Below, one piece after another: positions 1 to 10,129 of a DNA stretch of 64,000 nucleotides. Both the position numbers and the translations under genes were made by a program. This DNA comes from Tetraselmis striata. Lineage: Eukaryota; Chlorophyta; Chlorodendrophyceae; Chlorodendrales; Chlorodendraceae. Below the pieces are notes generated by a model. It searched no databases. It was not told the DNA's origin and saw nothing but the letters and a program-made list of their open reading frames with translations. The stretch spans positions 62,001-126,000 of the forward strand of contig VCJN01002510.1 in NCBI GenBank assembly GCA_006384855.1. Reading direction: 5' to 3'. Each line of letters begins with the position of its first letter. Position 1 is the first letter of the stretch.

Positions 1-1340
1 CCCGGGCGTGCTCGGCCCTCCTCGAGCGGCAGCTTAATGTCGTAGTAAAGCAAACGCGGCCATACCACGACGCATGCCACCCCCTCGCGACGGGGCACGC
101 CTATAGCTGGGTCGAGGTACGCCACGTCGTCGCACAAGCTGACGAGCCGAGCACTGATAAATTCCAAATGTTCCGCGAGAGGTTCGTCCGCCGAATGATA
201 GGCTCGTCGCGCGGCAGCCGGGAGGTGGGCGCACCGTGGTTGAGTTCGGTGATGACCGTCGCTTGCTAACTTTGCTTGACGTCCCGGTGCCGGACGCATC
301 GGGCCATACGGCAGAGGGGCAGGCGGATGGTTGGCGCGCGTAGGTGACTACCCCCTCCCGCTACGGGTGCGGGTCGTTTCAGGCCCGCCAGTGTCTGCTC
401 GACGCCCTCCATGCAAGTGGTGATCCCTTGCACTAGCTCCACCACTCTTGCCAGTGCAACTCGCTCTTATTGCACACAGTTGCCACCGAGGGCCGGCTCG
501 TCAGCTGGTGTTTCCTCACGTTGTCCAGCTGCGGATGTCGACGCTCCTCCCGGGGTTGTCGGCACGTGCTTCAGGTCGCGGAAGAAGGACTCGTGCACCG
601 GGATACACAAACGGAACTAGGCATCACTGGCGCGTTGTCGTCGTTCAACTCCCGGCCGAGTAGAAGGCCCCGCTCCATGCGGGTGTCGTAGCACACGAAG
701 CACACGTGCACATATCGGTCGCCCATGAGCACATAGTTGTCGAGAATCTGAATTCGCGACTTGATGGCGCCGCAAGCGCAGTGCTCGCACCGCACCGCCT
801 CGTCCGGACATTCGACCTCCAAGTGCTCCTCCGATGTCTTGGCGCAGATGCAACAAACCGTCAGCGGCCGGGGGATTGTCCGCCGCGCTCGTCCCTTGCC
901 ATGATATGTAGACCATGTGACTTGTTGTTGCCGCAGAGCGGCGCGTTACCAACCGGTGCGTGAGGGCAACGCTTGCCATCCTTTTGCGGTGCGTTGCACT
1001 ACCGTGCTAGCGACATGCCGTTGCCCGAAACACGCACCAACATATGCTGTCGTACAACGCCACATAGCGTGTCTGGTCGTCTGAACTCAACGCTACCAGT
1101 TGCTCTCGGCCCGCGCAAGGTGGCGTGCCAGCATAGTCAGCTCGGCGCTGCCGCCGTCCTTGTTGCCCACGTATATGACCTTGTGCACTTCGGCGACGCT
1201 TACCAGGCGGCGCAACCAATCAATCGCGGAGTGTCCGTCCTTTCCCACACGATGCAGCTCGACCACCAGGGCTGCGGGGGTTCCAAGGTTAGCGGCTCCC
1301 TCAGCCCCTTCCAAGCGACTCGGGCTGGGAGTCATGATAC
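1..1340 (-). mobile_element. gag-like relic of a DIRS-type retroelement (unit 0, cut by window)
   Basis: A fossil. The minus strand shows frames rich in CxxC pairs, and a short C-C-H-H knuckle-like segment lies further along in the complete copies. It sits upstream, in the same orientation, of the DIRS-type RT and methyltransferase-like relics of the neighbouring unit, which is why I assign it to the same element. It is broken, with several breaks. A gag identity is inferred from position and cysteine content, not from a strong family match. Confidence 0.35.
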
Positions 1341-1649
1341 GGTCGGGCGGGGTGATGGGGGTAAGAGCGGGTAGTGGCGAGAGGGAAGTCTTGTCGGTAT
1401 CTCAGCGATTATAAAGCCGGAACTGAGCCGGATCTTGGAGACCTCCTAACTATTTGCAGTGGGATAGCCGAAGCGAGGTTCCTACGACCCCTACGGCCCA
1501 CTACATCCTCTGACCTAGTGCTAGTCGCTTGATCATCCTCTTCCGTTGCTCCTGTGGCTGTTGCCGGTTGGAGATCAACGATTCTCCAACTGATTGAGCT
1601 GTGGCAATAGCTGTCGGTAGGCGTTGAATAATTAGTTAAATATTAGATC
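1341..1649. other. unassigned, low-complexity-poor stretch
   Basis: Between the gag-like relic and the LINE fragment. No convincing coding frame, repeat or structural RNA was seen. Counterparts lie at about 23,320-23,626 and 45,311-45,620. Confidence 0.4.
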
Positions 1650-2682
1650 GGCGGTGGTTAGATCGACTAGCTAGGGCGAACGTAGGGCTAGCTAAGGGGG
1701 CGCACCTTCCACTTGAGTGGAGGTCACTAGCCGCGTGCGATGCCGCTAAACTAGTAAAGGCATCGGTGTGGGCGCGTTACGAATCGTCGGCATCGTTAGC
1801 ACGCAATAAAACCTGGGTATATATGTGCATGCGTCTTATATGCGTCAAACCCGTTGCCACAGTACGGTGTGGGTGTCCCCGCGGGGGGTTGTGGCCGGGC
1901 TGCACATTCTGATAAATTACGCACCCGAGTATTTCCCACTGCCCGCCGATTGGCCCGGATTCATGCCATGCCTGAGCGGTTCCTGGAAGACTGCCCTGCA
2001 TGTGGCGGAGGTGATGAATCTGAGACTATCGAACATATGGTGGTGGAGTGCCCGCGGTGGGGGTATCACCGTCATAATTTTTGAGTTGTTTGTTCCGGAG
2101 TTGAGGGATTTTATTAGTTGTCAGGTTATTGCGTCAACACCCGAGGACTTAACTGCCTTTATTCTGGGCGGGGTCCCCCCCTCCCTTCACGGCGCCCTGG
2201 ATTTTACTGGGAATGGGAATTTTTCCAGCCTATGGCTTCGGGCCCTCCTTCAGATTGCCTTCTTTGTTGCACATGTATTGCACTCCCGAAATGCTTTGCT
2301 CCGCGGGTTGGGGCTTGCCCCAACTCCCATTACTCGAATGGGCCGACGCCCAACCGGGTAGGGCGGACCTTTCGTTGTTAGTGCCGGGTACATGTACCTT
2401 GTACCATGGCAGTTCTCTTTGTAGTGCGCTTTTGTGAAAGCCCTGATGTAACTATATTATTTGTACCATGGCAGTGTTTTAGACGGTGATCCAACAGTGC
2501 TGGAAATTCCGTCACTGTCCCCTAGTTAGTTCTTGCAAAGTGCTCCGGCAATTTGCTTAATGACTATAAATGGACCGTCGCCTTCCCAGGGCTTTCCGTA
2601 ACTGGATTGCTTCCTAAACGGCCGTCGTAGAGACGCTGCAAGGGTTTCACTGGTGCCAGTCCTGTCCCGGGGCGAAAAAAAA
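1650..2682 (+). mobile_element. 5'-truncated LINE, 3' end (unit 0)
   Basis: The plus strand encodes the C-terminal part of a LINE reverse-transcriptase protein. The clearest mark is a C-x2-C-x10-H-x4-C finger (CPACGGG...EHMVVEC at about 1,995-2,052), typical of the C-terminus of many non-LTR elements. A 3' untranslated region of several hundred bases follows and ends in TGTCCCGGGGCG plus an A8 tail at 2,682. The same end recurs at 6,631, 24,652, 28,610 and 46,653, so this is the true 3' terminus of the family. The fragment lacks the RT core, and its frame is interrupted after the zinc finger. The start was set where similarity to the inverted copy at 6,632-9,110 begins. Confidence 0.8.
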
Positions 2683-2787
2683 GCGGAGAGCGCGCGACGC
2701 ACGCGGTCGCGCCGCCCCTCCCGAAAGCATCATTTATTCGCCGCGGGTATGTCACCACGACAGCTCCGACGAACATTAGGGTTTTCC

Positions 2788-4132
2788 CTCGTTCCCTCGT
2801 TCGTATGAGTTCCTTGGCCGATACCACCATCAGACCCGGGAACTTATGCTGACTCGGGCGCTCAGTGGTAGAGCGAGTGACTACGAGTATGTAAGTCGGC
2901 GGCTCGAGACCGGCCGGGCCGTGAGAGCTTAGTCGTCACTGCATACTCGTACCGGTACTGTCTCATCTCGTAACAAAGACGCAGTGATTCAGTACCGGGG
3001 TACGTCACGAATCGAATGAGGACCTGAAAAATGGGCCAACGTGCGGATAGGCGGGCTGGTCCCAGCTCGCCTAGGCCGTCTGTCCGGATTACGAGTACCT
3101 GTACCCGTAATACCGGCAAAACCTTTTATCCCTCGTTCGTATGAGTTCCCTGGTCGGTCCAACCATCAGACCCGGGAACTTATGCTGACTCGGGCGCTCA
3201 GTGGTAGAGCGAGTGACTACGAGTATGTAAGTCGGCGGCTCGAGACCGGCCGGGCCGTGAGAGCTTAGTCGTCACTGCATACTCGTACCGGTACTGTCTC
3301 ATCTCGTAACAAAGACGCAGTGATTCAGTACCGGGGTACGTCACGAATCGAATGAGGACCTGAAAAATGGGCCAACGTGCGGATAGGCGGGCTGGTCCCA
3401 GCTCGCCTAGGCCGTCTGTCCGGATTACGAGTACCTGTACCCGTAATACCGGCAAAACCTTTTATCCCTCGTTCGTATGAGTTCCCTGGTCGGTCCAACC
3501 ATCAGACCCGGGAACTTATGCTGACTCGGGCGCTCAGTGGTAGAGCGAGTGACTACGAGTATGTAAGTCGGCGGCTCGAGACCGGCCGGGCCGTGAGAGC
3601 TTAGTCGTCCCTGCATACTCGTACCGGTACTGTCTCATCTCGTAACAAAGACGCAGTGATTCAGTACCGGGGTACGTCGCGAATTGAATGAGGACCTGAA
3701 AAATGGGCCAACGTGCGGATAGGCGGGCTGGTCCCAGCTCGCCTAGGCCGTCTGTCCGGATTACGAGTACCTGTACCCGTAATACCGGCAAAACCTTTTA
3801 TCCCTCGTTCGTATGAGTTTCCTGGTCGGTCCAACCATCAGACCCGGGAACTTATGCTGACTCGGGCGCTCAGTGGTAGAGCGAGTGACTACGAGTATGT
3901 AAGTCGGCGGCTCGAGACCGGCCGGGCCGTGAGAGCTTAGTCGTCACTGCATATTCGTACCGGTACTGTCTCATCTCGTAACAAAGACGCAGTGATTCAG
4001 TACCGGGCTACGTCGCGAATTGAATGAGGACCTGAAAAATGGGCCAACGTGCGGATAGGCGGGCTGGTCCCAGCTCGCCTAGGCCGTCTGTCCGGATTAC
4101 GAGTACCTGTACCCGTAATACCGGCAAAACCT
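2788..4132 (+). repeat. 336-bp tandem repeat, four copies, with tRNA-like boxes (unit 0)
   Basis: Four head-to-tail copies with period 336 (starts near 2,788, 3,124, 3,460 and 3,796), over 95% alike; the first is the most divergent at its left edge. Each holds a tRNA-like segment: GCTCAGTGGTAGAGC resembles a D arm/A box, GACT and AGTC could pair as an anticodon stem, and GGCTCGAGACC resembles a B box. The anticodon loop would be too long, so I read it as a tRNA-derived repeat and not a working tRNA gene. Open frames of 75-85 codons recur in each copy on both strands, but they look incidental. Confidence 0.85.
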
Positions 4133-4382
4133 TTACAAGGTACATCCCTTGTCCGCTCGGTAGAGCGGTCGTCTCGTGTGCGAGAGGTACCGGGTTCGAT
4201 TCCTGGCCGATGTATTTCGGCAATATCGGCCCGGCGTGTCCCGGGTTTACTCGGTTGATGCATTAGCCCTTCGGGGTTCGAATGAGGCAATGGTCTATGG
4301 GCTATGCCAGACCTACGACTGCAGTTGGCGCACGAGGTCAAGTGCTGGGGCGGCTTCGGCCGATGTCCCGGGGCGAACTTTT
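4133..4382 (+). mobile_element. tRNA-derived SINE with LINE-like tail (unit 0)
   Basis: The head has a hairpin CCGCTC-GGTA-GAGCGG matching an A box/D arm and, about 40 bases on, GGGTTCGATTCC, a perfect pol III B box. ACATC and GATGT frame the head like a decayed acceptor stem. The body runs to GATGTCCCGGGGCGAACTTT at about 4,382. The last 14 bases of this end (TGTCCCGGGGCGAA) equal the LINE terminus of this window. An inverted copy of the end lies at 62,730-62,765, which shows it is dispersed. It follows the 336-bp array with no gap, so its left edge is uncertain. Confidence 0.6.
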
Positions 4383-4672
4383 ATTAGGGTTTTAGTGCGA
4401 AATATACCCTTCCGCCGGACGCTCTCACCTGACGATGTCGTCGTCGCGGTGCTGCTTCGAGGGCGGGCTAAGGGAGGGCTTAGCTGCAACCCCGCCGCCG
4501 CCGGAGGGCACACTGAAGGTTCCTTCCAGTGTATCCGCAGACACTGCGCTTGGATTTGTCAGCATCACTGCCGCCTGCCCTCCCGCTAGTCGGTGACCCA
4601 AAGCAGCAACACCCCTTGGGTGCGAGCACTGTGGCGACAACTGTAGCCCCGATCGCGCGACGATTCGTGTGA

Positions 4673-4703
<31 letters not shown>

Positions 4704-4819
4704 GCCGCCTCTAACTATCCCAAACGCCAAGCTTTGCCGCTCAGCCCCAGACACGCCCACTCCGTTCATTATCCGCAGGCAAACAGAAACGCAGAGAATC
4801 ACCGTCAGTACTGCACCAG
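4383..4819 (+). other. golgin upstream region, exons unresolved; poly-C tract
   Basis: Lies between the SINE and the first readable golgin exon. A poly-C run of over 20 bases sits at about 4,675-4,702, followed by a C-rich stretch that looks intronic. An ATG at 4,435 opens a 53-codon frame (MSSSRCCFEGG...) ending at a TGA at 4,594; it could be an upstream exon of the golgin gene, but no family signal supports this. Counterparts: 26,363-26,795 and 48,354-48,790. Confidence 0.3.
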
Positions 4820-5133
4820 AGCCTATCGTCCAGTCGAGCCACTGAAGCGATGGAAGAGGTCGAGGAGCTGCGGGCGGTGCGTTGACCACAGCCCCCCCCC
4901 CCCCCCCCCCCCCCCTCCCCCCCCTTTCAATATAACCAGACTGCCCCCAAACCCCGCCCATGCCAGCGCCTGAACAACTGCACTTCCGCGCCGCCTGTAT
5001 TCAACCCAGGCCTGCCTGGTCGCGAAGGAAGAAACCGCAGCGGTGCGCGTGAAACTCCGCAACGCTGTCACCAAGGGGAAGGCCATCGATGAGGAGCGCC
5101 GCGCGCTGCAGGCGCGCCTCACCGCGGTAATGG
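4820..5133 (+). pseudogene. orphan golgin exon fragments (unit 0)
   Basis: Copies of the first two readable golgin exons: 4,820-4,876 (SLSSSRATEAMEEVEELRA) and 5,010-5,133 (ACLVAKEET...LTAVM). The intron between them carries a long poly-C run. The second exon lacks its last two bases and its normal GTACGA donor, because the unit joint falls there and unrelated DNA follows (TCGCCAGCAC). No downstream golgin exon is present for some 44 kb, so this copy cannot give a normal C-terminus. Confidence 0.85.
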
Positions 5134-5430
5134 TCGCCAGCACGGTCTGCCATGCTTTTGTGCACCGAGAAGCGTTAAGATGCCTCAAAGAATACAAGCT
5201 CGAGGAGCTTGCGAGGGGTAGATGAGTGGGAAGCACAGTGGCGGCGTAGCATTCGAGGCCAAAAAAAACGGTTAGCATGGAAGGGTAGCGACGCATCTCG
5301 TCAAAGGGCGGTGGACAGGCGTGTAGTGCATAGTGCAACTTCATTTCACTGAATAGTACCTCGTACAGTGTTGGCAAGAAAAGGAATGTGTCAAAGGCCA
5401 GTTTCACAGTACATTCGTACAGTGTTAGGC
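5134..5430. other. start of 22-kb unit, unassigned
   Basis: The first bases of a unit, next to the truncated golgin exon. The minus strand stays open through about 5,134-5,410 with a mixed, non-repetitive composition, but I recognise no family. The plus strand continues the golgin frame for only about 30 codons to a stop at 5,223. Counterpart at 27,109-27,405. Confidence 0.35.
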
Positions 5431-5498
5431 TGGACTCAAATTTCCACCCCCCAAAAGGGGTACAATATTGAGTTAAGGGGGGTGCAATTTTGAGTCCA
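5431..5498. repeat. 68-bp near-perfect inverted repeat (unit 1)
   Basis: The left arm starts TGGACTCAAATTTCCACCCC and the right arm is GGGGGGTGCAATTTTGAGTCCA read inward, so the two ends pair over about 21 bases with two or three mismatches around a loop of about 24 bases. It could be a very small MITE or a transcribed hairpin. No target-site duplication is obvious. Confidence 0.7.
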
Positions 5499-5540
5499 GA
5501 AATGTGCCCATTTTGACTCAATAATCGCCCTTTTCCCATT

Positions 5541-6631
5541 ATTTCCCAGTGCCCGCCGATTGGCCCGGATTCATGCCATGCCTGAGCGGTTTCTGGAAGA
5601 CTGCCCTGCATGTGGCGGAGGTGAAACTGATACTATCGAACATATGTTTGTGGAGTGCCCGCGGTGGGAGTATCACCGTCTTACTTTTGGGTTGTTAGTT
5701 CCGGAATTCAGGGATTATATGAAGTAACTTGACAGTTGAATCAGCGATGCGTCGATTTTTCAGAAAATTTCAAAAGAACGGGTTCTATATCACAGGCCTA
5801 CAGTTCCATCAATTGCATTGCCAGCGCTTTGAAGTACCAGCAACGAGCGTTTGCATTGCCAGCGCTTTGAAGTACAAGAGTTTTTTTTCCATTACCAGCA
5901 GCGAGTAGCGAGTACCAATACTCATAGCCTCCCAACTGTGAGATCGTAATCGGACGGGTGTGTAAGTAAGGACCGTGGGTGGGCGGGCGGGCGGGCGGGT
6001 GGGTGGATTATAGTACGTAGTAGTACATGCCAGTAGATAAGCGCTTTAGTCATGCACCTATAGGCCCGATCCGCTGCACTATACGGGTACCCGTACGGCA
6101 ATAAAGCTCACCGCCGAAAATCGACGCTTAGCTGGATTAGTAGTCAGGTTATTGCGTCAACACATGAGGACGTATTTGCCTTTGTTTTGGGCGGGGTCCC
6201 CCCCTCCCTTCACGGCGCCCTGGATTTTACTGGGAATGGGAAAATTTTCGAGCTATGGCGTCGGGCCCTCCCTCACATTGCCTTCTTTGTTGCACATGTA
6301 TCGCACTCCCGAAATGCTTTGCTCCGCGGGCTGGGGCTTGCCCCAACTCGCATTACTCGAATGGGCCGACGCCCAAACAGGTAGGGCGGACCTTTCGTGG
6401 TCAGTGCCGGGTATTTTGATGGCACTGTTTTAGACGGTGATCCAACAGTGTTGGAAATTCCGTCACTGGCCTTCAATTAGTTTTGCGGAATGCTTCGGGA
6501 ATTTGCTTGATGACTATAACGAACGTCGCCTACCCATGGCTTTCCGTAACTGGATTGCTGCCCAAACGGCCGTCGAAGAGACGCTGCAAGAATTTCACTG
6601 GTTCCAGTCCTGTCCCGGGGCGGAAAAAAAA
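5541..6631 (+). mobile_element. LINE 3' fragment interrupted by a MITE (unit 1)
   Basis: The LINE C-terminal zinc-finger region (CPACGGGETDTIEHMFVEC at about 5,602-5,660) runs to 5,718, is split by the MITE at 5,719-6,138, then resumes with TAGTCAGGTTATT and continues to the common LINE end and A8 tail at 6,631. It is roughly 90% like the fragment at 1,650-2,682, a separate older insertion of the same family. The tail directly abuts an inverted LINE fragment. Confidence 0.8.
5719..6138. mobile_element. MITE-like TIR element, copy 1 (unit 1)
   Basis: About 420 bp inserted in a LINE. It begins ATGAAGTAACTTGACAGTTG and ends GACGCTTAGCTGGATT. Just inside are inverted repeats: GAATCAGCGATGCGTCGATT on the left against AATCCAGCTAAGCGTCGATT on the reverse strand at the right. 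The middle holds a (GGGC/GGGT)n run at about 5,973-6,006 and AGTAGCGAGTACC-type short repeats; it has no coding frame. The uninterrupted LINE at 2,104-2,125 gives the empty site. A direct target duplication could not be fixed. Confidence 0.75.
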
Positions 6632-9110
6632 CCTGATTGCTAATAAAATATCCCTAAATTCCGGAACTAACAATAACCCCAAATTATGACGGTGATACCC
6701 CACCCCCCTCGCGGGCACTCCACCAACATATGTTCGATAGTCTCATATTGACCTCCGCGCCACATGCATGGCAGTGTTCAAGGAGCCGCTGAGGCATGGC
6801 ATAAATCGGGGCCAATCAGCGGGCAGTGGGAAATACTCGGGTGCGTAATTGTATCATACTGTGCAGCCCGGCCACAACCCCCGCGGGGACACCCACATCG
6901 TACTGTGGCAACGGATTTGACGCATAAGACGCATGGACATATATACCCCAGGTTTTAGTGCGTGCTAACGATGCTGACGATTCGTAACGCGCCCACACCG
7001 TTGCGCCTTTACTACTTTAGCGGCATCGCGAGCGGCTAGTGACCTCCACTCAAGTGGAAGGTGCGCCCCCTCAGACAGCCCTAATTTCGCCCTAGCTATT
7101 CGATCTAAACACCGCACGGTCCCCGACGTCCACGTGTTAGGGCGCGCCCGACTTGGCTGATATACTAAATGGGTTGTACATGTATTCCAGTCGGACGCTT
7201 CAAGGAGCACCCGAGCCCGTGCCGCAGTGGCCGTAGCCTCTATGGGCGCAATATCCAATTCCCGCATCATCGGTGCAGTGGCCACCCCAGGGAAGTTTTC
7301 ACCCACCCCAATAATAAGGCACCGCAAGCACTAATTAAGGACGGTTTGTAACTATTTACTTATTGCGCCGGTAGTTCTATCCATACTCCATACTTCACAC
7401 CCGTAAGTTAGAACCGGTAGTACACAGGTTTAAAGACAGACACACGCACATTAATAGGAATTCTGTCCCGTCCACCGACTGATACCGAATCGAGCGCCTC
7501 AATGGCGTGTTTACCCTTCTCAACCCGGTCGTCTACTATGTGCCGCATACCTAGATCCGAGTTAATGACCTTACTTATAGGTAAGTTAATACCTATATTC
7601 ATTTGCAACCGGTGCATACCCATTCCCCCCAAGCTGCCATCGGGTGCGGCTTGTTCGCGTAACGCGGTCTCGTCGGAGTGTCGGCCTAATGCCATCACCC
7701 CACACTTCAGTACCCTCAACCCCATAAAATTGTCCTTCGCCCATTGCGAGAAGTGGGCGAACATGGCATGCAGGTTATCGAACGAGCATGTGATACCAAA
7801 AGCGTCGTCCGCGTATAACTGACCTGGCACATGTAGTGGTTGCCTTGCCGCCAATATGTCGGTGCACGCTGGTACATCACACCCAAGGTGTTCTACCCCA
7901 TCGAATGTATCGTTAATGAAGATGTAAAATAGGATGGGGGAAGCGGGGCACCCCTGTCGGGGGCTGTGGCCCTATGGGTATGGGGTTTGATAGTGTTCCC
8001 GGGGCCACCCTGTCTTAACCCGTACCATACTATCCATGTATAAAGTTTAATAAAGATAAGCATATGAAGCAACCTGACATTTGAATCAGCGATGCGTCGA
8101 TTTGTTAGTACCATTTACCATTTTGTTAGTATCATTGATTCATTAGTCGCTACTAGCAGCGAGTACCGAGTACCAGTGGCGAGTAGCGAGCACCAGTAGC
8201 GAGTACCGGCCCTGCGCGCTGCGCGCTCATAGCCTCCCAACCGTGAGATCGTAATCGGACGGCTGTGTAATTAAGGACCGTTGCGTGGGTGGGTGGGTAG
8301 GTGGGTGGATTATAGTACTTAGTAGTACATGCCAGTAGATAAGCGCTTTAGTCATGCACCTATAGGCCCGATCCGCTGCACTATACAGGTACCCGTACGG
8401 CAATAAAGCTCGCCGCCGAAGAATCGACGCTTCGCTGGATCACCCGTGACTCCTATGGCTTGTAGTTTTAGGAATTAAAGCTCATGAGGTACGGTGTCAT
8501 ATGCCTTTCTAAAGTCAACAAATCCCGCGTACGTGGGTAGACCAAACGCTTTGGGACGGGCCGCAATATCGAACAAGCTAGCGACTTGCATGGGCCCCTC
8601 CTCATTTCGCATTTTACCCGCTTGTCAACTAACGGCGTATTATCCCTTTAGCTTGGCAGACGTCTTGCAAGCGTTGGGTTATTACGGTCATAAGGAGTTT
8701 CATAGCGGCACCCATGATCGAAATACCCCTATACTTGTCGATAACGGCCGAGTCGCCTTTTTGGGGCACCGATACTATGGCCGAGCTACGCCAGTGCTGG
8801 GGTATATAGTTCTTAGTTTATATCCCGTTAATTAAGGCTAGCACTGCCTTGCCAAAATGGCCATTCGGGACGTATACCGCCAATTTTAAAGCCTCCGCAA
8901 TAATCCCATCTCGCCCATGTGCCTTTTCATTTTTTAAACGCCTAAGAGCCTTGACTAGCTCCTCCCATGTTATATGCCCATTAATCCCGATTGGTGCGGG
9001 GGCAATGGGTGGCGATGTACCGAGGCGGTGTTCCCACGCCGCACCTTATATCGCAACCCGTTGTGCTAGGGGGTGCGGGGGGGGGTCACACAGCAGGGTT
9101 TAGTGCCGCG
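6632..9110 (-). mobile_element. inverted LINE with RT core, interrupted by a MITE (unit 1)
   Basis: Read on the minus strand from 9,110 down, this is the reverse-transcriptase part of a LINE. RT motif A appears as FVDFRKAYDTVPHE at about 8,520-8,470. After the MITE (8,064-8,441) comes motif C as YADDAFGI at about 7,825-7,800. The C-terminal domain spans 7,327-6,965 and a decayed zinc-finger region lies near 6,720. The element lacks its endonuclease part and its 3' tail: it stops at 6,632 where the plus-strand LINE tail begins. The LINE at 62,805-64,000 aligns along most of it. Stops and frame changes mean it is not active. Confidence 0.8.
8064..8441. mobile_element. MITE-like TIR element, copy 2 (unit 1)
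   Basis: About 378 bp, with the same ends (ATGAAGCAACCTGACATTTG on the left, CGACGCTTCGCTGGATC on the right), the same GAATCAGCG.../GATCCAGCG... inverted repeats, and a (GGGT)n tract near 8,287-8,315. It splits the minus-strand LINE between the RT motif A region and the YADD region. The LINE at 63,440-63,500 is uninterrupted at this point and shows the empty site. Confidence 0.75.
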
Positions 9111-9229
9111 CTCAGCACGCATTGATTTCGCCCGGCTCGGTATGAAGTATCCCCGATACCGGATCGCGTATTGGCTCGTCGTTCGCGCCCTCGAATGAAC
9201 CATGCCTGCCCCTTACGGAGAGAGATAAG

Positions 9230-9825
9230 CCCTATTATTCGAAAAGCCACTAGACTTTAGTCGTAGATGAGACTCCTTACCTAGATTATTTTGCCGATCT
9301 AGGAGACCGCGCGGGAGATCTACGATTTTACCCCATATTCGAATATATCCGTCTCAAATCGTTATCATCGTAACAAATCGTCTCGAGACGGCCGCACCTC
9401 CCGCGCCAGCCCCTGCCGCTAGGATTGGGCCACCAACCCAAAGCCACCGCGGCCCGCATCACAACTCACTGCTCACTGTCCCACCCGTCGGTACCCAACT
9501 TCCGAGCCCCCATGCTACTCGACGGGCCGCCATTTCACCGTGCCCGAGCGCCAGAAGGAACTAGCCGCAGTTGGCGCGGCTCCACCCTCGGTCGCCATCG
9601 TTGGGTCTCGTGACTGTCGCGCGACACATAATAGAGCGACACACAAGCGAGCCTAACATGACGGAAGGACGCCCATGATATGTACCGGATGGGCCCGAAA
9701 GGCCCTCGATGCCAATCTAGGTCGTTTTGTCCTATGTATTTGCGCGAATCTAGGACCTTCGTCGGAGGTCGAATCTACGACGTCCTAGATTGAATCTACG
9801 ATCTAGCGGCTTTTCGAATATGGGG
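9230..9825. mobile_element. non-coding TIR DNA element (unit 1)
   Basis: The ends are inverted repeats: left CCCTATTATTCGAAAAGCC then ACTAGA and TCGTAGAT; right ATCTACGATCTAGCGGC then TTTTCGAATATGGGG. ATCTAGG/ATCTACG words recur inside, and a second ACCCCATATTCGAA lies at about 9,331. About 596 bp with no transposase; it fits a MITE-type relic. No family was recognised and no clear target duplication seen. Confidence 0.6.
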
Positions 9826-10129
9826 TTGTCCTAGATTAGCGGCGTTTCAAGTTGAGTCGAGTTTGCCAAGAAGGTCGCGTAGATTGTTTTACTGGCTTTA
9901 ACTGGCAAGAAGTTTAAAGAGCTTAAACTGGCAAGAAGTTTTAGTGAAAACGTGGAGGGAAAACGGAGTCATGGGCAAGTGGAAGATGGCATGCTCAACT
10001 ACTAAGGCTGCTTTTATGTCTACTCGTGCTCACCCAAAAAACGGCGCCACGACGGGTGAACTAGTAACCCGTACCACGTAGCAGCAACGGTAGCCGGAAA
10101 AGCGGTTTGGAAAGGAGGAAACCCATAAG
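9826..10129. other. unassigned stretch with short direct repeats
   Basis: Contains AACTGGCAAGAAGTTTA twice about 25 bases apart, and GAGTCGAGTTTGCCA at about 9,850, which recurs as GAGTCGAGTTTTGCCA at about 10,151. No gene seen. Counterpart at 31,812-32,119. Confidence 0.4.

Larger units (their letters stand above)
1..5133. repeat. right end of tandem 22-kb unit (unit 0, partial)
   Basis: This stretch recurs at about 21,975-27,108 and 43,972-49,086 in the same orientation. Against the third copy the offset is a constant 43,971 bases from position 34 to about 4,590, so those two copies are almost identical; the middle copy carries many one-base length differences. The match ends after GGTAATGG at 5,133. 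There unit 0 joins the start of unit 1, while the last unit runs on into the golgin gene. The left part of this unit lies outside the window. Confidence 0.95.

Noticed and set aside
2853-2920. Functional tRNA gene in the 336-bp repeat
   Set aside because: A- and B-box-like words are present but the anticodon loop is too long and no acceptor stem pairs.
2788-4132. CRISPR-like array
   Set aside because: The period is 336 bp with no short repeat and variable spacer structure, and the DNA is eukaryotic.
4141-4213. Functional tRNA gene at the SINE head
   Set aside because: The B box is perfect, but the acceptor stem pairs over only five bases and the anticodon arm does not form a normal 5-bp stem with a 7-base loop.
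5719-8441. The two MITE copies read as long terminal repeats of one 2.7-kb element
   Set aside because: Each copy has its own inverted ends and splits a different LINE site with a visible empty counterpart, so they are separate insertions.
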